The notes beneath the pieces are model-generated. The model was not told where the DNA came from. It made no database searches and was given only the letters and a program-made list of their open reading frames with translations. This document shows, piece by piece, positions 23,976 through 35,675 of a stretch of DNA of 64,000 bases. Positions within the stretch are counted from its first letter, which is position 1; each line of letters opens with the position of its first letter. The stretch lies in contig JBANAY010000003.1 of the NCBI GenBank assembly GCA_037952775.1, positions 27,280,001 through 27,344,000 on the forward strand. The letters run 5' to 3'. The translations under genes and the position numbers were made by a program. Origin of the DNA: Clonostachys chloroleuca. Taxonomy: Eukaryota > Ascomycota > Sordariomycetes > Hypocreales > Bionectriaceae.

Positions 23976-25772
23976 TTATTTCATTCCTGGCTTGCAAATG
24001 GTGCCCGTCCGAGGAAGCGTGCCGTCATCGAACTACTTTCTGATAGCTTGAATGATACATTTGGATGGGTGGTTCATGACACCGTGCTAAAGCAGTAGAA
24101 TCGCATGTCAGCTTTCTAGTCGCACCATCGATTTCAAACGATCAACAAGAAATTTTACAAACGGGGATACTCACACCAACTCCATCATGGAGAAGAAATC
24201 CGCTTCCTCTAAATCGAGAAGCAGATGTATATGCACCCACGAGCGGAGTGACAGGGTCTTATCGAATGTTAGTGAAGAGGATCGGCTTGGAAGTCTTCAC
24301 GTCAAAAATCTTGTTGGCATTCATGATTTCCGAGGCTTTAAACGGCCATCTCGTACAGGCGAGAGGCGAATAGCTGAGTAGTCGGCAAAGGAATTCTGAG
24401 CCAAGCTAGCTTGAACCATAGAATAGAGATCATCTACTGACTCGACCCGGTATGGTGAATCTCCGCATGAGATGGCAAACGTTGAGTGCCGGCCCAAGTT
24501 CCACGAGCCCCAAGCATCGGCTTGGGGCTCTTCCATGATTCTTTTCCATTAGCCATTAAATGCCGCCTGAAGAATTTCAGGGATTTTCCCCATGGTGGTG
24601 GGAGAGTATAGGTTTGTGAGGATTAACTCTTTCAACTTCCTGGCCACAGTCGTCTGCCCCAGTTGCACGTCGATGGCTTCGGGAACCTTGGCGTCCAATG
24701 GCACTGTGACGTTTGCAGCCTCTTCAAAGAGCTTCTTTGTTGATTCCATCAAGCTGTCCGGTGTAGTGTCCTTCCCGTTGTGAGTGGCAAGAGCACATGC
24801 ATCGGGAGCTTTAACACAGTAGTCAAAAACAACTTTGAGGAGGCCTTCAGTGTCTCGTGTTTGAGTTAACCAGGTGCCACTCACGTAGTCATCTAGCCTG
24901 GGAACGCTATCAAGCAGCATCCTGTCAAATTGGTCAGGGAACAGGGCCGCAAAGTACTGGCCCAGTATCGCACCATAGGACACGCCCCAGTACTTCAGCT
25001 TCCCGCCCTCTTGGAGACTGTCAACGATGGAGAGCATATCTCTCGCTGCTGTAACTGTTCCCATGTGCGGGCCATATTTCCGCATGCTGGTTTCGCAGTC
25101 ACCTGCAAAGTTTCCGAAGTCGTCCCACGTCCCTCCTTTGACCTCTCCCCATAAATCTTGCTGCGGTAGGATATCATGAGGTAATGGGTTGTTGATGCCT
25201 CGACGGCTCTTTGTATTTTTACTCTTCTGACATTTGAATGGAATCGTCCATCCAGTGCCACTTCCGCTTGTTAGTTCACTTAGTTCACAATTAATCCCTG
25301 AACACGGTAGTTGGCTTACCGAGGATCCCACCAGGTCATACTCTCCGCCAAGGACTCTGTATTCCGACGGTCAGTTCGTGGGCTTTGGGGGCTTTTATTT
25401 CTCAAGGGGCTCGTACTCTTGGTACAGCTTTCCTGCAGTGGTAACAAATTGTATGCCAGATAGACCAGGCCCTCCTGGATTCAGCAGCACACTGCCTTTG
25501 GATGGCTGTGCGGTCGCTCTGATCCTGATTAATGCTAGATCAATCTTTTCTCCGCATTTGTCCTGGTAGTCGAGGGGCACGGGTAGCTTGGCACATTCTG
25601 AAATATTAAGGAAGGTCTTCTCGTATTCCTCCAACTCCAAATCGCCGCATGGTGCCCATTCCAATTGAGGCGTCGTTGAGTTGATCAGCCTTCTCTGCAC
25701 CTGGGTTAACCCGAAGGCCTGAGTACAGTTGCTCAGGAGAAAAATACTGGAGCAGGTTCGCTCTCGTTTCAT
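23976..25772 (-). pseudogene. Decayed secreted S33 (tripeptidyl aminopeptidase-like) serine peptidase
   Basis: Recognisable family order: a hydrophobic N-terminus, LLNPGGPGLSGIQF (oxyanion region), LKYWGVSYGAILGQYFAALF with nucleophile Ser in GVSYG (usual GDSYG), then the TAP-like C-terminal domain KPILFTNI...DPVTPLVGAY and SKCIIQAIRK...FDDGTLPRTG ending at 23976. At least five lesions break it. GGGAT appears once where two tandem units are expected (about 25320-25330). There are TAA at 24549-24551, a frame shift near 24355-24365, TAA at 24259-24261 where Tyr is expected, and TAG at 24033-24035 where Tyr is expected. Introns at about 25275-25320 and 24087-24174 remain recognisable. The intact family is extracellular or vacuolar and trims peptides. 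A shorter N-terminal product is possible but would lack the catalytic Asp/His domain. Confidence 0.85.
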
Positions 25773-26579
25773 ATTGTTGAGTTGAATAGGTTTATGAACA
25801 AGGAAGAGATCAGTACGAGATCAGTTGATAATGGAAAGAATCAGAGCATTTGATACTCGTCGTTTGAAATCCCTTTCCCTCTTTATATCAGCATGAAATA
25901 TAAAGCTATGTATTATGTATACACAGGCTAAGGCCTCACAGGGCCTATATCATCATGCACGGTGCTTGGCCCCGCGCATGTCAGCAGCCACGACCATGGC
26001 AACAGGGTTAAATCGTTGCAATCTACCTAATTCGAACAAAAGAGCAGCACCAAGTAATTAGCGGAGTTTTCTCACTAGCTTCAGACGATCGATTGGATCC
26101 ATGTCAGCTTCGGAATGTATGAAGTTCTTCCCTTTATAGCTGTTTTGGGTGAAGTTGACAGGCCTTGGCTACTACACTGCCACCGTAGTTTGGAGCAGAT
26201 GCACGCAAATATAACAAGAATCATTGCCATCAGGCCCCCCATTGGCTGTAATTGACTACCAAGGTAGACGCTCGTATTTGCTTGACTACTTCGGGCCAAA
26301 GAGCGCTTGGTGGAGTGCCCTCGCCAGCTTCGGACATTTTGATTCTGCCAATGAATAAGAGCGAGCTCTTCAAACTTGCGGATGTAAATCCCAGAATATG
26401 CCCAGCCGATCAACGTGACCCGGCCTTCTCCATGACATATTACAAATGACTTCCCCTATGGCTTCACTCTGGGCATGTTGAGTCTTCCAAGCAACTTGTC
26501 AATATCAGTGAAGTTGAAACGTCCATTTTGATACTCATACATACGTAAATCAGGGCTCATCAAGATTCTAGTAGTTAAC
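25773..26579. other. Intergenic
   Basis: This is an 807-bp AT-rich spacer. Short open frames at 26.1-26.45 kb have no recognised features. Confidence 0.5.
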
Positions 26580-28623
26580 CTATTTGCTCTCCGGGCCGCT
26601 GAAAATCCCCTCCTCAGTCACTTTGGTCTCAACCTTCATCCCCCACGGATCTTTATCTCCCACCCAATTCTTCTTCTTTCCAGCTTTACGGACCTTCTTG
26701 ATGTTGTCGTCTATCACTTTTTTAAACCGTGACGGGTCATTGGCAACCTTTTCAACAGATACGGTCAAGATGAGTCCCTCCTTGTCCTGCTTCTTGCCCA
26801 AATTCCATGACCAGTCTGCCGACAGCAGCACCTTGGGCTTAGATGCGTGTATCTTCCCGGTAGGATAAAGGCATGTTAGCAGATACCCGATGCGCCCTAG
26901 ATACTGCGCCCACCACGCATCCTCGGGGCTGATGATGGATTTGAGCGACTCCCGGAACTCGACCTCCCTCGGTGGGAGCTCCCCACGATACCTCGCCTGC
27001 AGCATCAACGCCAGCCGAGCGCGATCTTGGTGCGACACACCATGCGTCGACGACATGATACCCGTGCTTGTTGAGTACAGCGCCGCGGTAGAAGCCGTCT
27101 CTTTGGACATGAACATGTGTGCGTACATCACATTCGCAAACGCATCAATGACGTGCCCGCCAAAGTCGGGAGGGAACCGCCTCGTCCCGTCCTTTGAGGC
27201 CTTGGGTATACTGCTCCGGATATGGTCCTGGATCTGCCGCCGCGAGCCAGGCGCAAAGCTCCGCGAGGCCACTTCCAGCGGGGCCTGCTTTCGGACAGAG
27301 GGCGACAGCTGCCGGAAGAGATAGCCTTCTCTCACGCCGCCCTGGCAGAAATGGGCTTCCTTGATGCCGAGCGGGATCGCCTCCGCCAGCACTTTGACCA
27401 GGAAGGCAACGGCGGGGACTTGAGATCTTCGCCGGTCGGAGACGCGGAATATCTCGTGAGCCGCTTTGGCGACTTGCTTGACCGCCTCTGTGTCCTGGAA
27501 CTGTTCCCTCCCGACTGTGTACCCGTTAATGATGGATATCGGATACTCTCGACCATGCGTCTGGTTGAGATATAGCAATAGATAACCCCATCCTCTAAAG
27601 CCACCGCCCGACAGATAAATACGAAACCCGCCCTCCCTCCTGGCCTCCTCGACCAACGCCTCCGGTATCTCCAACTTCTCATAAGCCTCCCTAAAGTTCC
27701 GCACCATCTCCTCGCGGAACTCGTCCACGGCGCGCTGAGCCTCCTGCTTCCCCTTCCCCCGCCGAATCTCCTGGAGCCGCCTCGTCAGCGCCGCCGCGCC
27801 ATACGGAAAGCTGAAGCTCCCCTGCGAACTCGTCCTGATCGTCCCGTTCTTGCTGATGATCCACGTAATCTGCGTGCTCCCGCCACCGAGGTCCATCACC
27901 AAACCTCCCATGGTCAGGAACCCGCTCGCGATCCCCAGCGCGCCGACCTGCCCCTCCTGCTCCTTCTCCAGCAGCTCGACCTCGAGCCCTGTCGCATCCT
28001 TGATCGCATTCAGGAGCTGGACCGAGTTCTGTGCCACGCGCGCCGCCTCCGTCGCGACGACGTGGATCTGGTCCCGGGCCACGCCGAAGTCGGCGCAGAT
28101 GACCATGAAGCGGCGCAGGGCGTTGCACACGGCAGTGATGACATGGCCAGGGATGGGGATGTGGTCGCCCGTCTTGTCGTCGTACTGGGCGTCGTAGAGG
28201 GAGATGGAGGAGCGGTAGACGAAGACGGTGGGGATGATCCTGGCCAGGGGGCGGACAGGTCCGAGATGGAGAATCTGATTCCGTTGCTGCCGTCATGATC
28301 GCCGCGTCGGCTTCACGGTCAGCAAATGAGCTTTTCAGTACGGTCCGGGGGAGGATGGTTTTTACTCCTTTTGGGAATGGGGTCACTTACCTTCCCATGT
28401 CGACGAGGCCTACCAGCTTGTCCCTGTGACCTTGCCAGGGTGGATGCCCGTATCGTAGCTCATTGGGCATCAAAAGAAAGGATTCATCTTCGGATTGCGG
28501 GGGAAGAGTCGGTGAAAGGGAGGGAGAGGAGGAGACAGAGGGTGAAGGTGATGGCGCGGTATCTTCTGACTCTGAAGGGTGCTCGATAAATTCAAAGTCG
28601 GAAAACTCCGAGTCGCTTTCCAT
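26580..28623 (-). CDS. rtg2: RTG2-like Ppx/GppA phosphatase-family protein (about 646 aa if one frameshift is discounted)
   Basis: Exon 1 is 28623-28391 (acidic Ser-rich N-terminus ending KLVGLVDMG) and exon 2 is 28286-26580; the intron is GT-AG. The junction restores the ASKHA phosphate-1 motif DMGSNGIRFSISDL. Right after it a run of five C (28247-28251) leaves the frame one base short; downstream, LARIIPTVFVYRSSISLYDAQ continues the family in another frame and stays open to the stop. The second ATP-binding loop GLVMDLGGGSTQITW and the C-terminal HQDRARLALMLQARY and EDAWWAQYLGRIGYLL blocks are present. In yeast Rtg2 signals mitochondrial dysfunction to the nucleus; filamentous homologues are single-copy. 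The frameshift is either a consensus error or a real break. P5CR lies downstream of its 5' end on the same strand. Confidence 0.82.
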
Positions 28624-29459
28624 GATTCAAGAAATCTGACAGTGTAATATCATATATGTAATAGCGGGCTGGGATGTGTTGCCGATGATCTAATAGTCTG
28701 GGGTCGAGCTGCAGGGATTCAAAGGGAAGATAGTGAAAATTGCGATAAAAGAGCAATCGGCAGTCTACGAGATTAATAAATGTCTATGAGAACCAGCAGC
28801 TGCTCTGCGCTGGAACCGGGAAAGATGAGGGCGAGTCTCGTGCGTGATGTCAGCCGCTACTTCAGCCATGTCTTGAATTGGATCGTCATTTGCAGTGTGA
28901 CTGGCTCACGAGCCGTTGGCCCCATCCCGCGATTTTCCTCATTGTTGGAAGCATCGAATTCAGGTTGAAAGTGCTGGCGTGAAAGGCACCAGAGAGGTGA
29001 CAATATCTTTGTGTGCTTCGTTTGTCTCTATGGAAGGGACTTGGGGCAAACAACGAAGGTCCTTGTTCGGCGGTGTCGCTCGCTGTCTCATGATGATGTG
29101 AGTGTGTGTGGTGGATGAATCACTTGCATTAGAACTATGACTGTGTCTTATTTATGGGAGGGGCCTGAGAGCGGCCTCCAATGCCAATCCTTCCAGCCTC
29201 TGATATCATCCTTTGCGAAAGTCCAAGTCATGTCTCTTCGAAGAAAGTAAGGCCATTAACACCTCACAATCAAGTCACCGTCCACGAGATGCAACTCTAC
29301 ATAATCAAAATAGCGCAGATTAGTTTATTGTCACTCACAGCGGTCAGGCTCATTGTCCCGGCCTCCAGATACAATCAAGCGAAACCTTCGTTGTTATCCC
29401 ATTTTTATTTTCCTTTTGTCCTGTAGTCTATTTAGAAGATGGTCGCACACCCTTCCCGT
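28624..29459. other. Intergenic (upstream of RTG2-like gene)
   Basis: This 836-bp spacer is without a recognisable gene. It holds the promoter of the RTG2-like gene and the 3' flank of the P5CR gene. Confidence 0.5.
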
Positions 29460-30317
29460 CTATTGCTTTCCCAGTGTCTGCCCTAACTCGTCCGCGCGGT
29501 GAGTCGCCGCCTTGACCGACTTGTCTACGATCTGCTCAAAGCCCTCGGCCTTGAAGGTCTCCAGGGCGGCGTGTGTCGTGCCGTTGGGGCTGGTGACGTT
29601 CTTGCGGAGCTGCGCAGGGTCGTCGGACGACTCCACAAGCATCTTGCCGGCACCAAAGCAGGTCTGGCTGGCCAGCCGGGTGGCCTGGTCCCTCGGCAGA
29701 CCCAGCGCAACGGCACTGGAAATCAGGTGCTCAACCATGTTGAAGAAGTAGGCTGGGCCGGAGCCCGACAGGCCGGTGACGACGTCGAGGAGCTCCTCCT
29801 TGTCAACCCACTCGGTCGCCTTGCTGACGCTCGCCAGCAGCGCAGAAACAAGCTCCTTCTCGTCCGCGGTGATATCCTCGCTCGCAAAGAGGCCCGAGGC
29901 GCCCTCGCCGACCAGCGCGGGGGTGTTAGGCATGACGCGGACCACGTGCGCCGTTCTTCCGTCGCTCGTCTTGGACCAGTTGCGCAGGCTGTCGAGGGTG
30001 ATGCCAGCGGCGATGCTGACGATGATGGGAAGGGTGGTGCGCGACGACCAGGCGGCCCCGAGCTCCTCGGAGACGGTCTTTGTGACTTGGGGCTTGACGG
30101 CGATGATGACGATGTCGGCGTCCTGGGCAGCCTCGACGTTGGAGGTGGTGGTGCGCACCCCGGTAGCGGCGAGCTTGTCGCGGTTGACCTCCCAGGGCTC
30201 GGAGACGTAGATGTTCTGCTTGTTGACGCCCTTGGCAATGAGGCCGCCGATGATGGCGCCAGCCATGTTGCCGCCGCCGATGAAGGCCAGCTTGCTTTCC
30301 TGGAGAGCTGGAGCCAT
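29460..30317 (-). CDS. pro3: Pyrroline-5-carboxylate reductase (285 aa)
   Basis: Single exon, full length for the family. It catalyses the last step of proline synthesis, NAD(P)H-dependent reduction of 1-pyrroline-5-carboxylate to proline. The Rossmann nucleotide loop is FIGGGNMAGAIIGGLIAKG (about 12-30), followed by DADIVIIAVKPQ and VRVMPNTPALVGEGASGL. The signature TGLSGSGPAYFFNMVEHL and the helix ending KNVTSPNGTTHAALETF complete the dimer/active-site region. The coding sequence is GC-rich, which creates long spurious frames on the opposite strand. It is expected to be cytosolic or mitochondrial; no targeting peptide is obvious. Confidence 0.97.
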   Translation of the reverse strand: MAPALQESKLAFIGGGNMAGAIIGGLIAKGVNKQNIYVSEPWEVNRDKLAATGVRTTTSNVEAAQDADIVIIAVKPQVTKTVSEELGAAWSSRTTLPIIVSIAAGITLDSLRNWSKTSDGRTAHVVRVMPNTPALVGEGASGLFASEDITADEKELVSALLASVSKATEWVDKEELLDVVTGLSGSGPAYFFNMVEHLISSAVALGLPRDQATRLASQTCFGAGKMLVESSDDPAQLRKNVTSPNGTTHAALETFKAEGFEQIVDKSVKAATHRADELGQTLGKQ

Positions 30318-31280
30318 TTCGTAGAGCTGTTGCCGGTCGCGGGGGAGCAGGTGGGGGGAGAGGGGGTCTGAGGGCTCGTACGGTCGCGGAAAGAGGCGGG
30401 AGCAGAGCTGCTGGAGAAGTGTCGTTTTGTTTCGAGACGTCGAGGATGGCAGTGGCGATGGCGATAGTGATAAATAACGGTTGGATTGGGTCCTGCGTCT
30501 GGTCGAAAAACCTGTCGCCGTGGCCAGTGGTGGACGACCCCGCGATCGGAGGGGCCACTGGCACTGATAGCACTGATAGCGGTCATGACAGTGGTTTTGG
30601 TGGTTATCGTCGGCTCAACAGCGGGGCACCTCAGGCGGGTCTGTCGCTGTGGAAGCGCTGTCAGGCCGCCAATTACGCATCTCCCCACCTGAACACCACC
30701 GTGTGGCACCAAGGTCAGTGTTATCGCTCCGTTTAGACGCGGCTCGCATTATTGAAAGCAATCTCCCGCTGTCGAAATGTCCTTTACTTGCCATTTTGAG
30801 AATCTGCCAGAGCTCAGGGGTCGGCAGATGATTAATGACGCATCTGTGAGTGATGCCCTCCACTGCCTTGCCTGCCTACCCTAGAGCGCACCCGACGAGG
30901 GCTTCAATTCGATAGAGTAGAACAATGGGCAAAGATCGCTCGGGACTTTGAGCGTACCTCTCAAATTAAGGGCAATTTTGCGTATTATCTCTTCAGAAGC
31001 ATTGCCGCAATTTTCAGGATCTTTTCCAGTAGACCGGACGCTCCCCACACTGACCAGCTCCCGTCAACCATTGGACTGAGTCTCATTCCCCACATGAGAT
31101 GATCTAACTCCATATTCACCAGTGATATGGGGACTTGTGTATGGAATCCAAAGTTCTTATATTATTCAAAACTACAGTTCAAAATTATTCGTAGATTGTC
31201 AAACAAATTCCAAATCCCCGAGCAGAAATCCCCCTACGGATCAGATGCCCAGAATCGGTCTCATCTCATATCATCGTGAA
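30318..31280. other. Intergenic
   Basis: This is the promoter region of the P5CR gene and the 3' flank of the 76-aa gene. Open frames at 30.3-30.75 kb on both strands are without domain content. Confidence 0.5.
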
Positions 31281-31582
31281 CTATTTCTTCATGTGGAACA
31301 CCTCCTTGACCTTGTCTCCGATCTTGGATGTGCTGGATTTTCGACCTTGAGGGTGCTTCTGATCGGACGATGATCCGAGACCACCAGCTGGGTCTTCTCC
31401 AGAATCAGGTTGCGTCAGGTTATGGCCAGGGTGAGCCTATGCTTCCATGAGAACTGCCCATAACTTGGAGCGAGCGAATAATCAGTCACTTATGTGAGGC
31501 AACCTACCTTCTGCTCCTCCTCCTCTGCCCTGTGGATGAGATCGTGTGTCTCTCGGGCAACTTCGTCTGTATATCCACTCAT
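31281..31582 (-). CDS. Small hydrophilic two-exon protein (76 aa)
   Basis: Exons are 31582-31508 and 31436-31281, with a 71-bp GT-AG intron carrying a gtgactgatt branch region; the sum is 77 codons including stop. The product starts MSGYTDEVARETHDLIHRAE, is charged throughout, has a Gly/Ser-rich middle and ends GDKVKEVFHMKK. Such short, hydrophilic proteins with a Lys-rich amphipathic C-terminus are common in filamentous fungi, and some are stress- or conidiation-related, but I do not recognise a named family. It is supported by clean splicing, phase and start context rather than by homology. Confidence 0.68.
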
Positions 31583-33673
31583 GGTGTTGATTATCTTGAT
31601 TGGTATATGTTGACTGATTGAATTTCTTTGTGTCTGGATATAAAGTTTAACAGGTACAGACAAGACCGGGTAGCTATATACCTGAAGGGGAGCGTACGCT
31701 ATTTCGTCATGTCATGTGCTTTCAACGTCATGAGGTTACCAGCAACATTGATAATGGTGAGGGGGAATATTAGGTTTGTATGACCCCGCTGCTTGGATCG
31801 GCAGATGATAAACCTCTGCGCCATCATATTGGGCCATCTTCTCCAAATACAACGCCATGCTGGCTGGAGGAGGGTGCATTGATGTCGCGAGACCAATTGA
31901 TTTCAATCAGGACTACATCATCATGCCTACTTGCGGCATGGCCAAACCCTGATGATCATTCCAGACCACGATGGGTGAAGCCATTTTCCTGTCAACCTTA
32001 GATGATATCACCCATACTTTTAAATGTGTGATTGGCTCAGAGAGATCATTCTAAGCCTATTTTGCGTCATCTCATGCATGGTACCAATCGCGAAGCTGTC
32101 TGGAGTAAGGCAGTAACGGCCTGAATTCTCCGGAGGAGCCCGTCATTCATCGACGCACATAATTGACTTCAAGTAAAGAACGAATTTCCGCGACTCATCG
32201 AGAACGAAACATGGAATGTTTCACTTTGGATTTCACCCTCGCCACGGAGTATCTCTTTAGAAGATAGATGCAGCATCGAAACTGGCCGTCACGGGCAACT
32301 TTCTGTTGACTATTTGGTGTTTGAAAATCAATGCCATCCCATGACCGTTTGAGAGAATACCTAGACCGAAGAGTCCATCTATTCCACACTTATTAGGCCA
32401 CCATATCATTTGCTTCTCTCAGCACCCCGTAAATTCCAGGGTCCGCGCCCGCGTTAGTAAGTACTGATTATAGAACAAGGTATGGAAGGCATTGTCCTCA
32501 GACATATTCCCCAGAGTCAAGGCTCAGCCATATACTAAATGCTTTCGATTGTCACCCAATCAAGTCTACGGATTCATACCAGAGGAGGCGGGGAAGAACT
32601 AGCTAGAGCTCCTAATGATATTCATGTACATATCCCGATTCATCCCCCTCCTGCCCTCCCCTCACACTATTTTCAAAACTAGCTTAGACCAACACTTAGC
32701 ACCCGGGCTCTCACGTGGACGGGAGCCGGGGCTTGAGGGACTCCGAAAGACCCGGCACAGTTTTCTGGCAATCTCCCCTGCAAACTAAAGAATACGTACG
32801 CACTTAGTTAAGGTTGATCGAGTTTCATACGCAAAACCTAAGTCGAGATTGACGGCGTCGACAATACGTTCGCCAGTGCCTTCACTTAGACTCACCGTAG
32901 GTTTGTCAAACAAGGAGATGGGATGACTGGACGGCAGGTTTGGAGTTTGGACCGAAAGATCGGACTTGTCAGATGGATCAACCAATGGCTGATAACGGTG
33001 GGGCAATCTTGCATGCCTCGATGGATGACAAGCACGCCTTATCTGATGCTTAAATCGAAAACTCGGTCTGAGGAGCAAGGAGATCCAGGCAAAGGACGAT
33101 TTGACGGAAATTTCCTGCGTGATTATTGGTCGACAAGTCCCGAGGCGGAGTTGTTTCTGACGGAAACCCCACGGCCGCGCCGTGATTCGCCATCAACTCC
33201 CGCTTCCACCTGCTTTCGGAGGTTAGACTTTCCAACTTTACTCACTTGGCTCCGATAGTTGGCCCTCCTTAAGGTTCTTTGCTGGACTATTTCAGCCCAG
33301 CTGACCAATGGCCACACTCCCCCCACGCTTTGCGAATTCCTCGTATGCGAGTTTCGCTTTCCTGTTTCTTAATGGGGATAAGGAGCCCGCCGCTTGGCTA
33401 GTTGACATCCCCGGTTCGTTCGCTTCTAGATGGCCGGCTGCAGTCCCGGCTCCACCGGTATCGGGCGAAGAGCTTGTCGGAAATGGAGCCGTTAGGGCGT
33501 CAGTCACACCGTGAAAATCTATATCAGTTGGGTTTCAACTTGGATGAGGCTTCATGCCCTCCAGCAGGATACTACTAGCTCTTTAATCTATCTTAATTCC
33601 AATACGTGTGGCTCTTTGTCCCATCTTTGTCCCGCCTCTACTCCATCTCTTCATACCAATAAAAAACTTTGCC
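31583..33673. other. 2.1-kb intergenic region
   Basis: No gene is supported. A 71-codon frame on the minus strand (33292-33507), with a charged KLAYEEFAKRGGSVAIG tail, and overlapping plus-strand frames of similar size are the best candidates, but none has a convincing start, splicing or domain. The right end is the promoter and 5' UTR of the MFS gene. Confidence 0.4.
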
Positions 33674-35231
33674 ATGTCCATCGTAGAAGAAGAAAATGCT
33701 GGAGCCACCAACCCTGACGAAAAAAAGGTTGTGCGGGAGGTGACGGTGGAGGTTGAAGCCCAAGAAGAGCGGCCCATGACAAAAGCCGCGGAGAAGACAG
33801 TGAGAGGGTGGATGATCGCTCTTGGTTCATTTCTAATCCTGATTCCATCATATGGTACGCTCTTTGGCTCTATCATCTCCAGCATCATCGGGCCATCGTG
33901 AGAGACAGAGATTGACCATGTTCTAGGTTTCATGTTGGCGATTGGTGTTGTCCAAGCCTACCTACACGCCAACCAACTGTCAGATTACACAACCCGAGAC
34001 ATAGGATGGATTGCGGGAATGTTCACATTCCTCGCTCTCTTCCTCGGTATTCAGGCTGGCCCTATTATCGACTCCTTTAGTGTACGCCTCCTCGCACCCA
34101 TCTCCGTGGCTATAAGCCTTCCTCTGTTCTTCCTCCTGGCCGAATGCACATTATACTGGCACTTCATGCTCTGCATCGGAGTACTCGGCGGCGTCAGCTC
34201 AGCCATCACCGCGACCCTGGGTGTTGCTGTGATAGGAAAGGTCTTCCTTGAATACCGTGGGTTGGCAATGGGTGTAGCCTTCTCTGGTTCCAGCCTGGGT
34301 GGTGTCATCTTCCCCTTGATGCTCCGAGCCACCCTCCCGAAGTGGGGTTTCGCGTGGTCGATGAGAGCCGTAGGGTTCGTGAGCACTGCGCTGCTAATCC
34401 TGGCGACCGGCTGTCTGTGGCACTGTGACAAGTTGACTCTCATGGACAGCAACGAGCCGCTAGTTAATGGCGACATTCCCGACACTGTTGTCGGCGATTT
34501 AACGCAGGTCACTTCCCACAGATCACGAGCCGATGCCCCTAAGCCCAAGAAAATGGCCATGGTTAACTTCTCGGCGTTTAAGTCTCCTCCATTTTGTCTT
34601 TTGACGGCATCCATGCTGCTTCTGGACTTTGTTATCTTCGGGGTAGCTGGCCTTCTTCCTACAATGGTATCGATCAATGGATTTGGTGACGAGACGGGAT
34701 ACTATCTGGTTGCCATTCTGAACACATGTTCCATCGTTGGTCGCCTCTTGACTGGAATAATCGGCGACCGCTTCGGCCACTTCAACGTTATTATCGTGAC
34801 AGTCGCCTTGACTCTCATATGTACCGCCATCACACTCCTCCCCTTTGGATCGACACATGTTCAAGCTCTCTACGCCTTCTCTGCTCTCTGGGGTTTCGGA
34901 TCCGGTTCATTCCTCCCGCTGCTTCCAGGTACGTATCTGCCACTCATGGGCCCTGTATAGAAAACACCCAGCGGTAACATCTATCTCTATAGTATGCATG
35001 GGAAAGATCTGTGATCCCAAAGAGTACGGACGGTATTTCGGCACCATGACTTTTGTCAACAGCTTCGGTCTGCTCATTAGCGTCCCCATTGGCGGTCAGA
35101 TGCTCGACACCATGGGCCCCACGGCCCTTTCAGGTTTCTACGTTGCCGTTATATTCCTCGGTGGTGTTGCCATTGTTGCGGCGAGAGCTCTGCTGATCGG
35201 AACATGGTTCGGATTTAAAGAGACAATCTAA
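33674..35231 (+). CDS. MFS transporter, monocarboxylate-transporter-like (473 aa, 3 exons)
   Basis: Exons 33674-33854, 33927-34928 and 34993-35231, GT-AG, sum to 474 codons. A charged cytosolic N-terminus (MSIVEEENAGATNPDEKKV) is followed by about 12 hydrophobic helices. Characteristic pieces are GWMIALGSFLILIPSYGF in helix 1, WIAGMFTFLALFLGIQAGPI in helix 2, a long central loop rich in charges (LTQVTSHRSRADAPKPKK), GRLLTGIIGDRFGHFN as the second-half MFS signature, and CDPKEYGRYFGTMTFVNSFG, typical of fungal MCT-like members. It probably exports or imports an organic acid or secondary metabolite across the plasma membrane. No biosynthetic genes adjoin it, so the substrate is open. Confidence 0.93.
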
Positions 35232-35675
35232 GCCGGCATATCTATCAATATGGTATCTTTCAAGTGACAAACCTACATAAATCACGGGGAAAGGAGGAAT
35301 AATTTTTTCATTCTGGAATCATGAGAGAAGTTGGAAAATTACTAATTGCGAAAATTTAATAAGGCATAAGAGCAAGCGTTTGGAATCAACAGAAGGTTTT
35401 CGTCTTGGCGGGATTTGACATGCATATGATCCTCAATCTACATAGTTATATGGCATAATATCACGAAATAAATCTAGAAAGCAGCAATATGTGATGTTCG
35501 AAGCAAGTTGGAAGTTTGAGACGATTTCTTAGGAGGGAAGGCTTGTAACATCGTAATCGGGGCGCTCATAGTAGACCGAGATCATTTTTCAGTATAAGAA
35601 GGCATCAACAGGCAGAAAATGGTATCATATTTGCTTTAGAACACTGCTTTTGGTTACAAACCCTGAAATCTTTAG
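35232..35675. other. Intergenic, convergent 3' ends
   Basis: This is AT-rich spacer between the MFS and membrane/F-box genes; no gene is seen. Confidence 0.55.

Noticed and set aside
27691..28386. 231-codon frame at the RTG2-like gene
   Set aside because: Only its first part after the intron acceptor matches the family; the rest is Arg/Pro-rich shadow. It marks the frameshift rather than a separate gene.
29499..30712. Frames of 215-329 codons overlapping the P5CR gene
   Set aside because: They are rich in Arg/Ser/Pro or Gly/Val without motifs, and overlap a fully conserved P5CR reading.
33292..33507. 71-codon minus-strand frame with charged C-terminus
   Set aside because: It overlaps a comparable plus-strand frame, lies in the probable MFS 5' region, and shows no splice or domain support.
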